A DNA stretch of 64,000 nt from Pontiella sulfatireligans (GCF_900890705.1 NZ_CAAHFH010000002.1:1674001-1738000); one strand, 5' to 3'; shown: positions 28,637 to 39,810, numbered from the stretch's first letter. Made by a program: numbers and translations. Notes: generated by a model not told the origin, from the letters alone.

Positions 28637-28657
28637 TTTTTTATATACAAAACTATG
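28637..28657. promoter_or_regulatory. candidate IclR operator, copy 1
   Basis: A 21-base AT-rich motif with core ATATACAAAACTATG, 19 bases upstream of the IclR start. It matches the copy at 28781-28801 at 18 of 21 positions. Shared position relative to two divergent genes suggests a regulator site; binding is inferred. Confidence 0.4.
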
Positions 28658-28780
28658 TGTTCAACACCCTCAAGATCCAAGGTGAACTGTAAAGTACGGC
28701 ATTTAACCCTTTAATGGATACTGTTCTAAAGGACAGGTTACGCCCCGCAGGAAAACGCGTATGAATTGCATCTGAATTTA

Positions 28781-28801
28781 TTTTTCATATATAAAACTTT
28801 G
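28781..28801. promoter_or_regulatory. candidate IclR operator, copy 2
   Basis: Core ATATATAAAACTTTG, in the same orientation as copy 1 and 9 bases before the ATG of the chimeric gene, where no Shine-Dalgarno sequence is visible. Confidence 0.4.
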
Positions 28802-28809
28802 AATCCACT

Positions 28810-29295
28810 ATGGCTGAATCAATAAAACTCCGGGGAATGACCTGGGACCACTCCCGTGGCTTCACGCCCATGGTCGCAACGGCGCAGCGCTTTCACGAGC
28901 TTCACCCGGAAATCGATATTTCGTGGTCCAAACGCTCGCTGCAGGAATTTGCCGACCGCCCGCTGGGCGAGCTCGCCGAGCAGTTCGACTTTCTGGTGAT
29001 CGACCATCCTTGGACCGGATTCGCCGCCGTCAAACAGATTTTGGCCGGCCATCTGAAGACCAAGCCGACAGACGACTGGCTGGCGGTTTTGGAGCCGGCG
29101 GACATCTGGTGCGCGAAGCTCCACGACTGGAGCGGACTACGCACCACCGAGGCTTATCAGGTGCATCAGTCCGACGGCTGCGCCTACCGGACCACGCGCT
29201 GTCCGATCCGAATCGATGGTGAACGGATTTACAACCCGAAGGGTTCGCCCGTACTGGGCGAGCATACAAAAAACATCTTGAATGAACTGGAATGA
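28810..29295 (+). CDS. in-frame chimera: ABC solute-binding protein N-terminus joined to CaiB/BaiF CoA-transferase C-terminus
   Basis: The protein has 161 residues. Residues 1 to about 72 (LRGMTWDHSRGFTPMVATAQ, then SWSKRSLQEFADRPLGELAE and FDFLVIDHPWTG) match the start of a cytoplasmic-looking sugar ABC substrate-binding protein. From about 74 (AVKQILAGHLKTKPTDDWLA, VLEPADIWCAKLHDW) to the end (RTTRCPIRIDGERIYNPKGS) it is the C-terminal end of a class III CoA-transferase. Both families are several hundred residues long, so a deletion must have removed the rest of each and kept the frame. Neither half should fold to an active enzyme. It precedes the GH2 gene and faces IclR. Confidence 0.75.
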   Translation: MAESIKLRGMTWDHSRGFTPMVATAQRFHELHPEIDISWSKRSLQEFADRPLGELAEQFDFLVIDHPWTGFAAVKQILAGHLKTKPTDDWLAVLEPADIWCAKLHDWSGLRTTEAYQVHQSDGCAYRTTRCPIRIDGERIYNPKGSPVLGEHTKNILNELE

Positions 29296-29298
29296 TCA

Positions 29299-29373
29299 CG
29301 AACACAAAGGCACTAAGAGCGCAAAGTTTCACAAAGCTTTGCGCACCTTCGTGTCCTCTGCGCCTTTGCGTTG
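29299..29373. repeat. dispersed inverted repeat of the 'CTCTGCGCCTTTGCG' type
   Basis: CACAAAGGCACTAAGAGCGC and CTTCGTGTCCTCTGCGCCTT form imperfect inverted arms around CACAAAGCTTTGCG. This widespread intergenic repeat often yields spurious peptides such as NAKAQRTRRCAKL. It separates the chimera from the GH2 gene. Confidence 0.65.
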
Positions 29374-29401
29374 AAAATACATTTAAATAGCGAGGTTAAA
29401 A

Positions 29402-31771
<2,370 letters not shown>

Positions 31772-31786
31772 GAAGTCAGGGCCGTG

Positions 31787-31810
31787 AAGCCGCATGCCAG
31801 CATGCGGCTT
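31787..31810. terminator. bidirectional hairpin between convergent genes
   Basis: AAGCCGCATGC and GCATGCGGCTT form a perfect 11-bp stem around CA, between the convergent GH2 and PpnP genes. There is no T-run, so it may act by protecting 3' ends. Confidence 0.5.
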
Positions 31811-31815
31811 AAGCC

Positions 31816-32133
31816 CTACCCTTCAATATAGGAGCAGCAATAGTCGGCAAAATCTTTGCCCACGAGGTCGAACTTGGAGTGGGCCGGCACGTCGAACGAT
31901 TCGCCCGCCTTAACGGTTATCCAGTGGGTGGAGCCTGGCAGCAGCACGTCCATCTCGCCGCCAATGACTTCCATCAGTTCAGCGAGGCCCGTATTGAACG
32001 AATATTCGCCCGCCAGCATCATACCCAGCGTCTTCTTTGCTCCATCCTCGAACACCACCGTCCGGCTCGTCACCTTGCCGTCAAAATATACGTTCGCCTC
32101 GCGAACCACCGTCACATTATTAAATTCAGACAT
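31816..32133 (-). CDS. ppnP: pyrimidine/purine nucleoside phosphorylase PpnP-like cupin
   Basis: The protein has 105 residues from ATG 32133, which has AAGGAG seven bases upstream; the ATG at 32139 is too close to it. The one-domain cupin MSEFNNVTVVREANVYFDGK, with KKTLGMMLAGEYSF, GEMDVLLPGSTHW and GESFDVPAHSKFDL, is the YaiE/PpnP (DUF1255) pattern. The enzyme splits nucleosides with phosphate to base and ribose-1-phosphate. It is a small, single gene here. Confidence 0.9.
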   Translation of the reverse strand: MSEFNNVTVVREANVYFDGKVTSRTVVFEDGAKKTLGMMLAGEYSFNTGLAELMEVIGGEMDVLLPGSTHWITVKAGESFDVPAHSKFDLVGKDFADYCCSYIEG

Positions 32134-32214
32134 GGGCATCTCCTTGAGTTGAAAAGCAAAAGTTTCGCGGCTAACGGCGGACGGGTCAAGCTACTTTGCA
32201 TGGCGGCGGAATGC

Positions 32215-32682
32215 TTAATCCAGCGCCTTTCTAAAAATAAAAGCCGCCGCCCGGTCCTCGTAATACTCCGGCCGGACTTCGGTATCCACATAGCCCAGGC
32301 TTTCATAAAGCCGGATGGCTGGAATGTTGTCCATGCGCACCTCCAGCTTCATCCGCGTGCAGCCGCGCGCCCTCGCCTTCCGCTCAGCCGTGGCCAACAG
32401 TTTGCGGCCAATTCCTTGCCCGCGGAACTCTGGAACAACCGCCAGCGAATAAATCCGCGCCACCGCGGCATTGCTCCGAAACAGCATCACCATTGCGCCG
32501 ACAAGCTCCCCCTCGCGGAAGACCCCCGTGCACATAACGCTTGGGGAGGTCAGCAAATAGCGCATATTGCGCCGGTTCGTGCGGTCGATGTCGAAGCACG
32601 CCGCCTCCAGCGCCAGCAGCGCATCGGTCATTTTCAAACCGACGCGCCGGATCACCACATTAGAACGTTGAGTAGAGGTCAT
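32215..32682 (-). CDS. GNAT N-acetyltransferase (RimI-like)
   Basis: The protein has 155 residues from ATG 32682, with AGGA upstream; the longer frame to 32859 overlaps the next gene and a repeat. Acetyl-CoA-binding motif A is SLAVVPEFRGQGIGRKLLAT. It is followed by LEVRMDNIPAIRLYESLGYV and the terminal YYEDRAAAFIFRKAL, as in ribosomal-protein alanine acetyltransferases. Its actual substrate is unknown. Confidence 0.85.
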   Translation of the reverse strand: MTSTQRSNVVIRRVGLKMTDALLALEAACFDIDRTNRRNMRYLLTSPSVMCTGVFREGELVGAMVMLFRSNAAVARIYSLAVVPEFRGQGIGRKLLATAERKARARGCTRMKLEVRMDNIPAIRLYESLGYVDTEVRPEYYEDRAAAFIFRKALD

Positions 32683-32752
32683 GGATTCCTGAAGTTTAAG
32701 GCTGTATAGCGCCAACCTGCACGGCTGTATACATATAATAGATGTGCAATTT

Positions 32753-32767
32753 TTCCAACCTTTGGAA
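32753..32767. repeat. TTCCAACCTTTGGAA palindrome
   Basis: A TTCCA-n5-TGGAA site preceded by a T-run, between the GNAT and Sel1 genes. It is the same family as the sites at 604, 7108 and 40360. Confidence 0.55.
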
Positions 32768-32795
32768 GCCGATGAAAAGCGGCCAAACAAAGGGA

Positions 32796-34334
32796 TCAAC
32801 GACGGCGGTCTGCTTGCTTTGATTTTGCAATGGCTGAATCCCGCTCTTTTTTTTGCCACCGAATGCGGCGGGCCTTGAGCTCCTCAAGATAGAGCGCCTT
32901 GCACCGGGCCTTTTCCGGCAGGTCGATTCCTTTCCGGCTCAGCTGCTCATACCAGTCCCACGCCCGGATATAGTCGGAAGTGATGCCGCCGGTTTTCCGG
33001 TCTTCTGAATCTGCATCCCGAACGAAGTAGCGTTTTCCGTAAAAGTACATTTCGGCCAGTTCCTTCATTGCGCCGGCGTGGCCTTGTTCCGCCGCGAGCC
33101 AGTAGCGCGGGTAAACAAGCTGTGTTTTCTTGTTCAACGGCATAACCGTTCCGTCGGGGCCGGGCGCATTGCTTTCGGCAATCTGTTTGCCTTCCTTATA
33201 AAGCTCTTCCGGTGAAAGGTCGGCGGACCGCCGGCCAAGCACTCGCAGGGATGCTTGCTCCCCAGCCGCCTGCCGGATCCCGGCCTTCGCCGCCTTTTCA
33301 TACCCCTCTTTCGCAAGCTCAAGATCAACGTGGGTGCCCTTTCCGCCGACATACATGCGGGCCAAAGGAGCATAGGCTTCGGGGATGCCCGCCTTTGCGG
33401 CTTCGTTAAAGCACCAGAACGCTTTTTTGGTATGGGCCGGTCCGCCGCGGCCGTTCAGGCACATTGCCCCCAGCTTAACCATGGCGTCCTTTGAGCCGTC
33501 TTCGGCGGCCGCTTCGTACCAGCGCCGGGCGCTGGCGGGGTCATAGGACGGGCCGAGAATATCGTTTTGTTCGTCGGCCAGCCTGAGCATGGCCCATATG
33601 TTTTCCTGCTCGGCCGCCTGTAGAATCCATTCATCAGAGGCGGTTTCGGGATACGGTTTCCCCGCTTCATATTCCTTCTTCCTTTCTCGGCGCTGGGCGG
33701 CCTCTTCTAGCGGAGAAAGCGCAACGGCTTCGGACGCCGCCTTTAATGCCGGGACAAATTGGAGGTTGCGCGCATAGGCCGCCGCCAGCAGATCGAAGGC
33801 CACCGGATCACGAGGGCTTTTCTGAACAAGAACAGTGGCGTAGCGGATGGCCTTCGGTCCGTCATGAAAATCCGGGTCCGGGGAGGAGGCATATATGCGG
33901 GCAAGCGCCGCGCATGCTTTTATGGAGTTGTTCGTAACGCCTTTTTCATACCACTCGATCGCCTGAACAAGGTCTGGGGGCACTTTGGACCCACCGGTTT
34001 CGTGCAGGACGCCGATCTCATAAAGCGGCGCGGTGTTTCCTGCGTCAACGGCCTTGGTGTACCAACCCAGCGCCGTCTTCGGGCTGGGGGTTGTTCCGGT
34101 CCCCGTCTGATAGCAATAGCCGAGCCGCACCATGGAATCGACGTGTCCCAACCTGGCGGCTTTGTTAAGCAGGCCAAGCGAGGCTTCGGGGTCAATCTTA
34201 TAGACGGTCATTCCCCGGTCATAGAGCGACTGCGCCGACTCCTTGTTTTTCGGAGCCGCCGTTGCGGATGCCATCACAACCGCGGCCAGGCTCGCGGCGA
34301 TTAAATGCTTCTTGTTGTTCATACGCATACTCAA
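32796..34334 (-). CDS. secreted Sel1-repeat (TPR-like) protein
   Basis: The protein has 512 residues (the start could also be the third or fifth codon, both ATG). A signal peptide ends near residue 27 (VVMASATAA). At least seven Sel1-type repeats follow, e.g. LGHVDSMVRLGYCYQTGTG, GNTAPLYEIGVLHETGG, GSKDAMVKLGAMCLNGRGG, GIPEAYAPLARMYVGGKG and GHAGAMKELAEMYFYGKR. The last 50 residues are charged (ARRIRWQKKERD). Sel1 proteins are protein-binding scaffolds in the periplasm or envelope; the partner is unknown. Confidence 0.85.
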   Translation of the reverse strand: MSMRMNNKKHLIAASLAAVVMASATAAPKNKESAQSLYDRGMTVYKIDPEASLGLLNKAARLGHVDSMVRLGYCYQTGTGTTPSPKTALGWYTKAVDAGNTAPLYEIGVLHETGGSKVPPDLVQAIEWYEKGVTNNSIKACAALARIYASSPDPDFHDGPKAIRYATVLVQKSPRDPVAFDLLAAAYARNLQFVPALKAASEAVALSPLEEAAQRRERKKEYEAGKPYPETASDEWILQAAEQENIWAMLRLADEQNDILGPSYDPASARRWYEAAAEDGSKDAMVKLGAMCLNGRGGPAHTKKAFWCFNEAAKAGIPEAYAPLARMYVGGKGTHVDLELAKEGYEKAAKAGIRQAAGEQASLRVLGRRSADLSPEELYKEGKQIAESNAPGPDGTVMPLNKKTQLVYPRYWLAAEQGHAGAMKELAEMYFYGKRYFVRDADSEDRKTGGITSDYIRAWDWYEQLSRKGIDLPEKARCKALYLEELKARRIRWQKKERDSAIAKSKQADRRR

Positions 34335-34655
34335 CAGGACGATTTAGACGCTGAGATCCGGACAAAATAAAGCAGTTGTCAGGCCAATATGAATGCCTTG
34401 CGCTAAATGATGTTCAAATCTGCGGCACAACCACCTACGGGTCTACGGAAGCACACATCGTAGGTCTTGATTTTCTGGAACACGGCCGGCCTAGCCAAAC
34501 AAAAAAATCAGGAGCTGCTTTCGAATAAGGACGATGCAAAGGAATGATTCATCATTTTTGTGGACGCGACGACCTCGTTGCGTGGCGGGCGACAGAAAAA
34601 AAGCGACGGGGACGTCGCTTCTACGAAACTGAAGATGGCATCGGCAACGCTGCTC
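34335..34655. other. 321-base gap without a gene
   Basis: It lies between the Sel1 start and the end of the thymidylate-synthase-like gene. Apart from the terminator at 34596-34620, no frame, RNA gene or repeat is evident. Confidence 0.6.
34596..34620 (-). terminator. strong intrinsic terminator of the thymidylate-synthase-like gene
   Basis: On the minus strand AAGCGACG-TCCC-CGTCGCTT, a perfect 8-bp stem with a 4-base loop, runs straight into TTTTTTTC, 36 bases after the stop. Confidence 0.9.
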
Positions 34656-35546
34656 CTAATGCTCGTTGTCGTAGATCTTGATTTTATGAATCACGGCTTC
34701 TTCTGCCTCGTCGTAGATTTCGCGGATCATCTCGTCGGAAAACTCGTAGACGCGGTCTTCAAAATCGGTGATGCCAATGCGGTCGATCAGACGCTCCTTG
34801 GCGGCGTTGATGTCCTTGCCGTAGATGTGGAAGGAGTCGGCCTGCCAGTTCATGCGACCGAGCTTGACCGTCTTGCCGGTCTTTTCCGCCACGGCGTCGG
34901 CAATGACTTCTTTGGAGAACATCACGAAACCAAACATGTTCATGAAGTTGGCGCCCCACGCATCGTTGCTGCGGAAACGGATGTTGGTGTTCAGCCACCA
35001 GACGCCGTCGTCGTCTTCGAGAATGCGATACCAAACCGACTGGAGGCACGGCGGGTCGTAGCAGTCGAGATCGAGGTTCGGCATCCAGGTGATGGCCTGC
35101 GCTTGCCGCGTGAACGGCTGTTCGGAGAGCTTGTCGATGATCTGCTCCAGCTGCTTCACCTTGAACGGCCCCGCTTCGACCGATTCGCCATCCTGCAGCT
35201 CCTTCCAAACGCCGTAGTCCGCCAAGCGGCCGTGATAGGTGTATTCCCAGCGCGTGTCGGCCGGATCGTTGATGTTCTTCACCCAATGGTCCTTGAAGCC
35301 CTTCAGCTCCATCACATATTCCTTCAGGTCCTCAATGCCGCCCGGGAACGCCTTGTGAATCATCGGTTCCGCCATTGGATCGAGCACGGTCAGATTCAGC
35401 GTACAGTCCATGCTCAGCGGGTCGCCCGGCTTGTCGTACTGCGTCTTGAACCGCGTCCCTTTTTCATAGAGCGCCGTCAGCGCCTTTTCATAAGCCGCCG
35501 CCAGCGACTCTTCCTCAACACAGATTACCGGGATGTTCTTGGGCAT
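34656..35546 (-). CDS. thymidylate synthase-like protein (possible nucleotide C5-methyl or hydroxymethyl transferase)
   Basis: The protein has 296 residues. A TS-fold core is readable. The nucleophile region DLDCYDPPCLQSVWYRI has Cys167, where ThyA has PCH. NTNIRFRSNDAWGANFMNMF corresponds to RSxDxxxGxPFN, and WQADSFHIYGKD corresponds to GDTHIY. These point to dUMP- or dCMP-type substrates, with either methylene-folate methyl transfer or hydroxymethylation. The N-terminal 120 residues (VCVEEESLAAAYEKAL, FKTQYDKPGDPLSMDC) differ from ThyA. The His after the nucleophile is replaced by Leu, as in distant relatives. The exact reaction is uncertain. A single gene with its own terminator. Confidence 0.65.
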   Translation of the reverse strand: MPKNIPVICVEEESLAAAYEKALTALYEKGTRFKTQYDKPGDPLSMDCTLNLTVLDPMAEPMIHKAFPGGIEDLKEYVMELKGFKDHWVKNINDPADTRWEYTYHGRLADYGVWKELQDGESVEAGPFKVKQLEQIIDKLSEQPFTRQAQAITWMPNLDLDCYDPPCLQSVWYRILEDDDGVWWLNTNIRFRSNDAWGANFMNMFGFVMFSKEVIADAVAEKTGKTVKLGRMNWQADSFHIYGKDINAAKERLIDRIGITDFEDRVYEFSDEMIREIYDEAEEAVIHKIKIYDNEH

Positions 35547-35734
35547 ATCGTCTCCTTAGGTTGAAACCAACCATTCTACATACGCCTTTTCATATTTCCA
35601 GATGAAAACCCAGGCAGTGGCTGCGGATTCACCCCTGAAATGGATTTCTTCGAAATAGATAGAAATACCTGTCATTTATACCTGCCGCTTTGCTATTCCG
35701 TTTTCTCCTCTAAATCAGAAAGGGCAACCCGAGA

Positions 35735-36865
35735 ATGAATTCAAAAGAGCGCGTACTCACAGCCATATCGCACACCGAACCGGATCGGGTGCCGATTGAT
35801 TTCGGCGCCACCATGGAAACAACGATTCATGCCAGGGCCTATCAGTCGCTCAGAAAAAACCTGGGGCTGTGCAAAGGCAAGCCGCTCATCGAGATGCTTA
35901 AGACCGCCGGCTTCGTCCGGCCCGACGAGGAAGTGCAGCGGCATCTCCATGTAGATGTTCGTGGAGTGTTCCCAAACCGAAGCTACACCACCGGCCAGGA
36001 GGAACGGTTGGCCGACGAGTTCGGCATCGGCTGGAGACTGCCGGACGAGGGCGGTCTCTATTACGATATATGCAGCTACCCGATGGCTGAAATGGAACTG
36101 GACGACATTGAACAATACCCGTTTCCAGATCCGCGCAGCCACACGCTGTTCGAAAACATCGACGCCATGCTGTCCGGGATATGCGGGGAGGAGTTCCCCG
36201 TTGTTTTCGACAACTGCTTCGGCAACGGGATCTTCCAGACCTGCAACCAGCTGATGGGCTACGATAATTTTCTCGCTGCCATGGCGCTGTCGGAGCCGAA
36301 AGCAGATTACCTGATGGACAGGATACTCGAACTCAAGATGCAGTTCTGGGACGAGGTGCTCACCCGCTATGGCGACCGGATTGATATCGTTAAGGAGCTT
36401 GATGACATGGGGTCACAAATCAACCTGCTCATTTCGCCGGAGATGTACCGGCAGCTCATCAAGCCCAGGCTGAAAAAGCTGGTCGATTTCATCAAGACGA
36501 AAGCCCCGCATGTGAGGATGATGATGCATTCCTGCGGGAGCGTACGGAAGATTATCCCGGACCTGATCGACTGCGGGGTCGAAATTCTCAATCCGGTTCA
36601 ATACACGGCAGCGGACATGGATCCTGCGGCGCTGAAAACAGAGTTCGGAAACGACCTAACCTTCTGGGGCGGCGGCATCGACACCCAGAAGGTGCTTCCA
36701 GCCGGAACGGCTCAGGAAGTGAAAGACGAGGTTAAGCGGATGCTCGACATTTTCATGCCGGGCGGCGGATATGTTTTTGCACCGGTCCATGCCATCCAGG
36801 CCGATGTTCCGGTCGAGAACATGCTGGCCATGTGGGAAACGGTGCAGGAGCACGGCCGCTATTAG
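35735..36865 (+). CDS. uroporphyrinogen decarboxylase-family protein (methyltransferase-like)
   Basis: The protein has 376 residues. The opening MNSKERVLTAISHTEPDRVP is the signature of URO-D-fold proteins such as MtaA/CmuA and their many homologues in PVC bacteria. Further motifs are VKELDDMGSQINLLISPEMY and MMMHSCGSVRKIIPDLIDCG, whose His and Cys could form the zinc site of the methyltransferase branch. NPVQYTAADMDPAALK and WGGGIDTQKVLPAG follow. It is unlikely to be the haem enzyme HemE. A methyl-transfer or sugar-related role is possible. The start is preceded by AGAAAGGG. Confidence 0.75.
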   Translation: MNSKERVLTAISHTEPDRVPIDFGATMETTIHARAYQSLRKNLGLCKGKPLIEMLKTAGFVRPDEEVQRHLHVDVRGVFPNRSYTTGQEERLADEFGIGWRLPDEGGLYYDICSYPMAEMELDDIEQYPFPDPRSHTLFENIDAMLSGICGEEFPVVFDNCFGNGIFQTCNQLMGYDNFLAAMALSEPKADYLMDRILELKMQFWDEVLTRYGDRIDIVKELDDMGSQINLLISPEMYRQLIKPRLKKLVDFIKTKAPHVRMMMHSCGSVRKIIPDLIDCGVEILNPVQYTAADMDPAALKTEFGNDLTFWGGGIDTQKVLPAGTAQEVKDEVKRMLDIFMPGGGYVFAPVHAIQADVPVENMLAMWETVQEHGRY

Positions 36866-36985
36866 CACCCCGCCCCATCAGACCGCTAAGCAAATCGAAA
36901 AACTGGAACCATATCCGTTGCATGCCTGAATCGTAGACGATGCTTCCAGCTTCGTTGCGCCCGAGCAGTCCGGCGGGCAGAATAC

Positions 36986-37010
36986 GTACCGCAGGCGGCT
37001 CGCCTGCTCC
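36986..37010. repeat. solitary REP half-element
   Basis: GTACC followed by GCAGGCGGCTCGCCTGC has the hairpin and GTAC head of the REP arms found in the radical SAM gene at 58-60 kb. The inverted partner arm is absent. It lies between the convergent URO-D and acnB genes. Confidence 0.6.
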
Positions 37011-37116
37011 ACGCACGGGCTCTTCCTGAACAACGTGGCAAGATGTCGCGTCTACATTGAAAAAGACGGCCCGGCTTGGACCGCCTCTTCACACATCACG
37101 TTTCACTCGTCACTCG

Positions 37117-39675
37117 CTACACCGAAAACTCCGTCATCTGATGGAAGTTTAGATATTTGTAGATGTCCGCTTCTTTTCCTTTCAGCTTCGGAGCAACAAT
37201 TGCAACGTATTCTGCGGGTGACGGAAGCTCGCCTTTCAGCGCCACCACCGCAGCGAGCTCGGCTGAGCCCAGATAGACCTGAGCGCCGGTTCCCATGCGG
37301 TTGTTAAAGTTGCGCGTCGAAGTCGAGAACACGACCGCGTTATCCTTCACCCGCGCCTGGTTGCCCATACAGAGCGAACAGCCCGGAATCTCGATTCGGG
37401 CACCGGCCGCGCTAAACTTGGAATAATAGCCCTCCTTCGTCAGCTGGGCCTGATCCATCTTGGTCGGCGGACAGATCCACAGTTTCACATTGGCAAATCC
37501 CTCGCCGTCGAGGACTTCACCAGCGGCGCGGAAATGGCCGATATTGGTCATGCAGCTGCCGATGAATACATCGTCCACCTTCCCACCCTGCACGTCGGAA
37601 AGCTTCTTCACATCGTCCGGATCGTTCGGACAGCAGAGAATCGGCTCTTTAACATCGGCCAAATCAATCTCGATGATTGCGGCATATTCTGCATTTTCAT
37701 CGGCACTCATCAGTTCGCCGTTTTCGATCCAGTCTTTTACGCTTTCGATGCGACGCTGCAATGTTTCGGCATCGCCGTAGCCGCCCTTGATCATCTCTTC
37801 CATCAGGGTGACGTTGGAGTTGAGATATTCAACAGTAGATTCGCGGCCAAGCTTGATGGACGCGGCCGCCGCGGAACGCTCGGCAGCGGCATCGGTCAGC
37901 TCGAACGCCTGCTCGACCTTCAGATCCGGCAACCCTTCCATCTCAAGGATGCGACCGGCGAAGATGTTTTTCTTGTTTTTCTTTTCAACCGTCAGCAGTC
38001 CTTCTTGAATGGCCTGATACGGAATCGCATTCACGATATCACGCAGGGTAACACCCGGCTGCAGCTCGCCTTTAAAACGAACCAGAACGGATTCGGGCAT
38101 ATCGAGCGGCATCACGCCGAGCGCCGCGGCGAATGCAACCAGCCCGGATCCGGCCGGAAAGGAGATCCCCATCGGAAAGCGCGTATGCGAATCGCCGCCG
38201 GTGCCGACGGTATCGGGAATCAGCAGGCGGTTGAGCCAGGAGTGGATCACGCCGTCTCCCGGACGAAGCGACACGCCTTTGCGGTTCATGATGTAGTCCG
38301 GAAGCGTGGCGTGCGTTGTCACATCGGCCGGCTTCGGATAGGCGGCGGTGTGGCAGAAGGACTGCATCACCAAATCCGCGTTAAACTTCAGGCAGGCGAG
38401 CTCTGTGATTTCGCCGCGCGTCATCGGCCCGGTGGTATCCTGCGAACCGACGGTCGTCATTTTCGGCAGACAGGAGGTGCCCGGCAGGATTCCATCCACG
38501 CCACAGGCTTTGCCCACCATCTTTTGCGCGAGTGTATAGCCTTGTCCCTCATGGAGTTCCGGATGGTTCGGCACCACGAAGATGCCAGACTCGTCAAGGG
38601 AGCTCATCCCCAGCGTAGCACGCGCCCGTTCGGTCAGCTGTTTGCCGATGATCAGCGGCACGCGTCCGCCGGCACGGTATTCGTCAAGAATCGTGTCGGG
38701 CTTTACCGGGTAACTGGTGATTTCGTTGCCGTCCGCATCTGTAATCAGCCCTTTGGCTGGATAGACTTTGATGACGGTACCGGTGGTGAGTTTCGAAACA
38801 TCGGTCTGAATCGGCAATGATCCTGAATCCTCGGCCGTATTAAAGAAGATCGGAGCAATCGTGTCTCCAATCACCACGCCGCCGCGACGTTTGTTCGGGA
38901 TGCACGGAATGTCTTCTCCAATATGCCACAACAATGAGTTGATGGCCGACTTGCGGGAAGATCCGGTGCCCACCACATCGCCCACAAAAGTGACCGGCAG
39001 ATTGGTTTTCTCTTTCAGATCGGAAATTTCCTGAGGGCCGTTCGGGAACAGCGATCCGCCCATGCAGTTGGCGTGCATCGGAATATCCGCACGGGTAAAG
39101 GCAAAGGAGGCCGGAGAAAAGTCATCAGTATTGATTTCGCCGTCCACTTTGTAGACTACGGTTTCAATTACTTCAGCGGTTTCGGGCTGCGATGTAAACC
39201 ACTCGCCGTTCGCCCACGAAACCAGGATATCCTTCGCAATCTCATTGCCCTTGTCGATCAGCGCCTGAACATCTTCATAGCGGTTTACAGACAGCACCAT
39301 GTTTTTCAGCGCCGTCGCCGCGGTTTCAGCAAGTTCGCCCTGCTCGTCCACCAAACGGATCAGCCCGTCCAAGTTGTATCCGCCAACCATCGTTCCGAGC
39401 AGTTCAACCGCACGGTGCGGCGTGATCAGCGGCGATGACTCTTCGCCATGCGCAACCTTGAACAAAAATTCAGCTTTCACCTGTGCCGCCGGATCAACGC
39501 CGGGATTCACGCGGTCTGTAATCAACGCAACCAGCTCGTCCTCTTTACCGGCCGGCGGATTCTTCAAAAGCTCAATCACCTCTGAAGTTTGCTCTTTAGT
39601 CAATGGAAGCGGCGGAATGCCTTCCTTTGCACGCTCTTCCGCATGCGAATAATACTCATTAAAGAATTCACTCAT
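37117..39675 (-). CDS. acnB: bifunctional aconitate hydratase B / 2-methylisocitrate dehydratase
   Basis: The protein has 852 residues, close to E. coli AcnB. The N-terminal HEAT-like domain (SHAEERAKEGIPPLPLTKEQ) and the swivel domain precede the catalytic domains, an order specific to the B type. Iron-sulfur ligands appear in DVFIGSCMTNIGHF and GCSLCMGNQARV, with the third in the HTLP-like TTVGSQDTTGPMTRGE region. TSTRNFNNRMGTG is the active-site Ser/Arg segment. It interconverts citrate and isocitrate in the TCA cycle. It is a single gene, with AAAGGACGATCAT upstream. Confidence 0.95.
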   Translation of the reverse strand: MSEFFNEYYSHAEERAKEGIPPLPLTKEQTSEVIELLKNPPAGKEDELVALITDRVNPGVDPAAQVKAEFLFKVAHGEESSPLITPHRAVELLGTMVGGYNLDGLIRLVDEQGELAETAATALKNMVLSVNRYEDVQALIDKGNEIAKDILVSWANGEWFTSQPETAEVIETVVYKVDGEINTDDFSPASFAFTRADIPMHANCMGGSLFPNGPQEISDLKEKTNLPVTFVGDVVGTGSSRKSAINSLLWHIGEDIPCIPNKRRGGVVIGDTIAPIFFNTAEDSGSLPIQTDVSKLTTGTVIKVYPAKGLITDADGNEITSYPVKPDTILDEYRAGGRVPLIIGKQLTERARATLGMSSLDESGIFVVPNHPELHEGQGYTLAQKMVGKACGVDGILPGTSCLPKMTTVGSQDTTGPMTRGEITELACLKFNADLVMQSFCHTAAYPKPADVTTHATLPDYIMNRKGVSLRPGDGVIHSWLNRLLIPDTVGTGGDSHTRFPMGISFPAGSGLVAFAAALGVMPLDMPESVLVRFKGELQPGVTLRDIVNAIPYQAIQEGLLTVEKKNKKNIFAGRILEMEGLPDLKVEQAFELTDAAAERSAAAASIKLGRESTVEYLNSNVTLMEEMIKGGYGDAETLQRRIESVKDWIENGELMSADENAEYAAIIEIDLADVKEPILCCPNDPDDVKKLSDVQGGKVDDVFIGSCMTNIGHFRAAGEVLDGEGFANVKLWICPPTKMDQAQLTKEGYYSKFSAAGARIEIPGCSLCMGNQARVKDNAVVFSTSTRNFNNRMGTGAQVYLGSAELAAVVALKGELPSPAEYVAIVAPKLKGKEADIYKYLNFHQMTEFSV

Positions 39676-39810
39676 AATATGATCGTCCTTTTGTTAAATC
39701 CGAGAAATGTGGGCAAACCTAATATTTGCACCACGGGGTGTCAATCTCCGCCGTAGGATGCGGTTCTAGCCGCGTCCAGTGTCCGCGGAGGATCGAAGCA
39801 GAGCTTCAAC

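Noticed and set aside
35547..35734. Cobalamin riboswitch before the URO-D-family gene
   Set aside because: No B12-box-like sequence or expected stems could be found.
37534..38820. 428-codon plus-strand frame within acnB
   Set aside because: Antisense shadow of a strongly conserved housekeeping gene.
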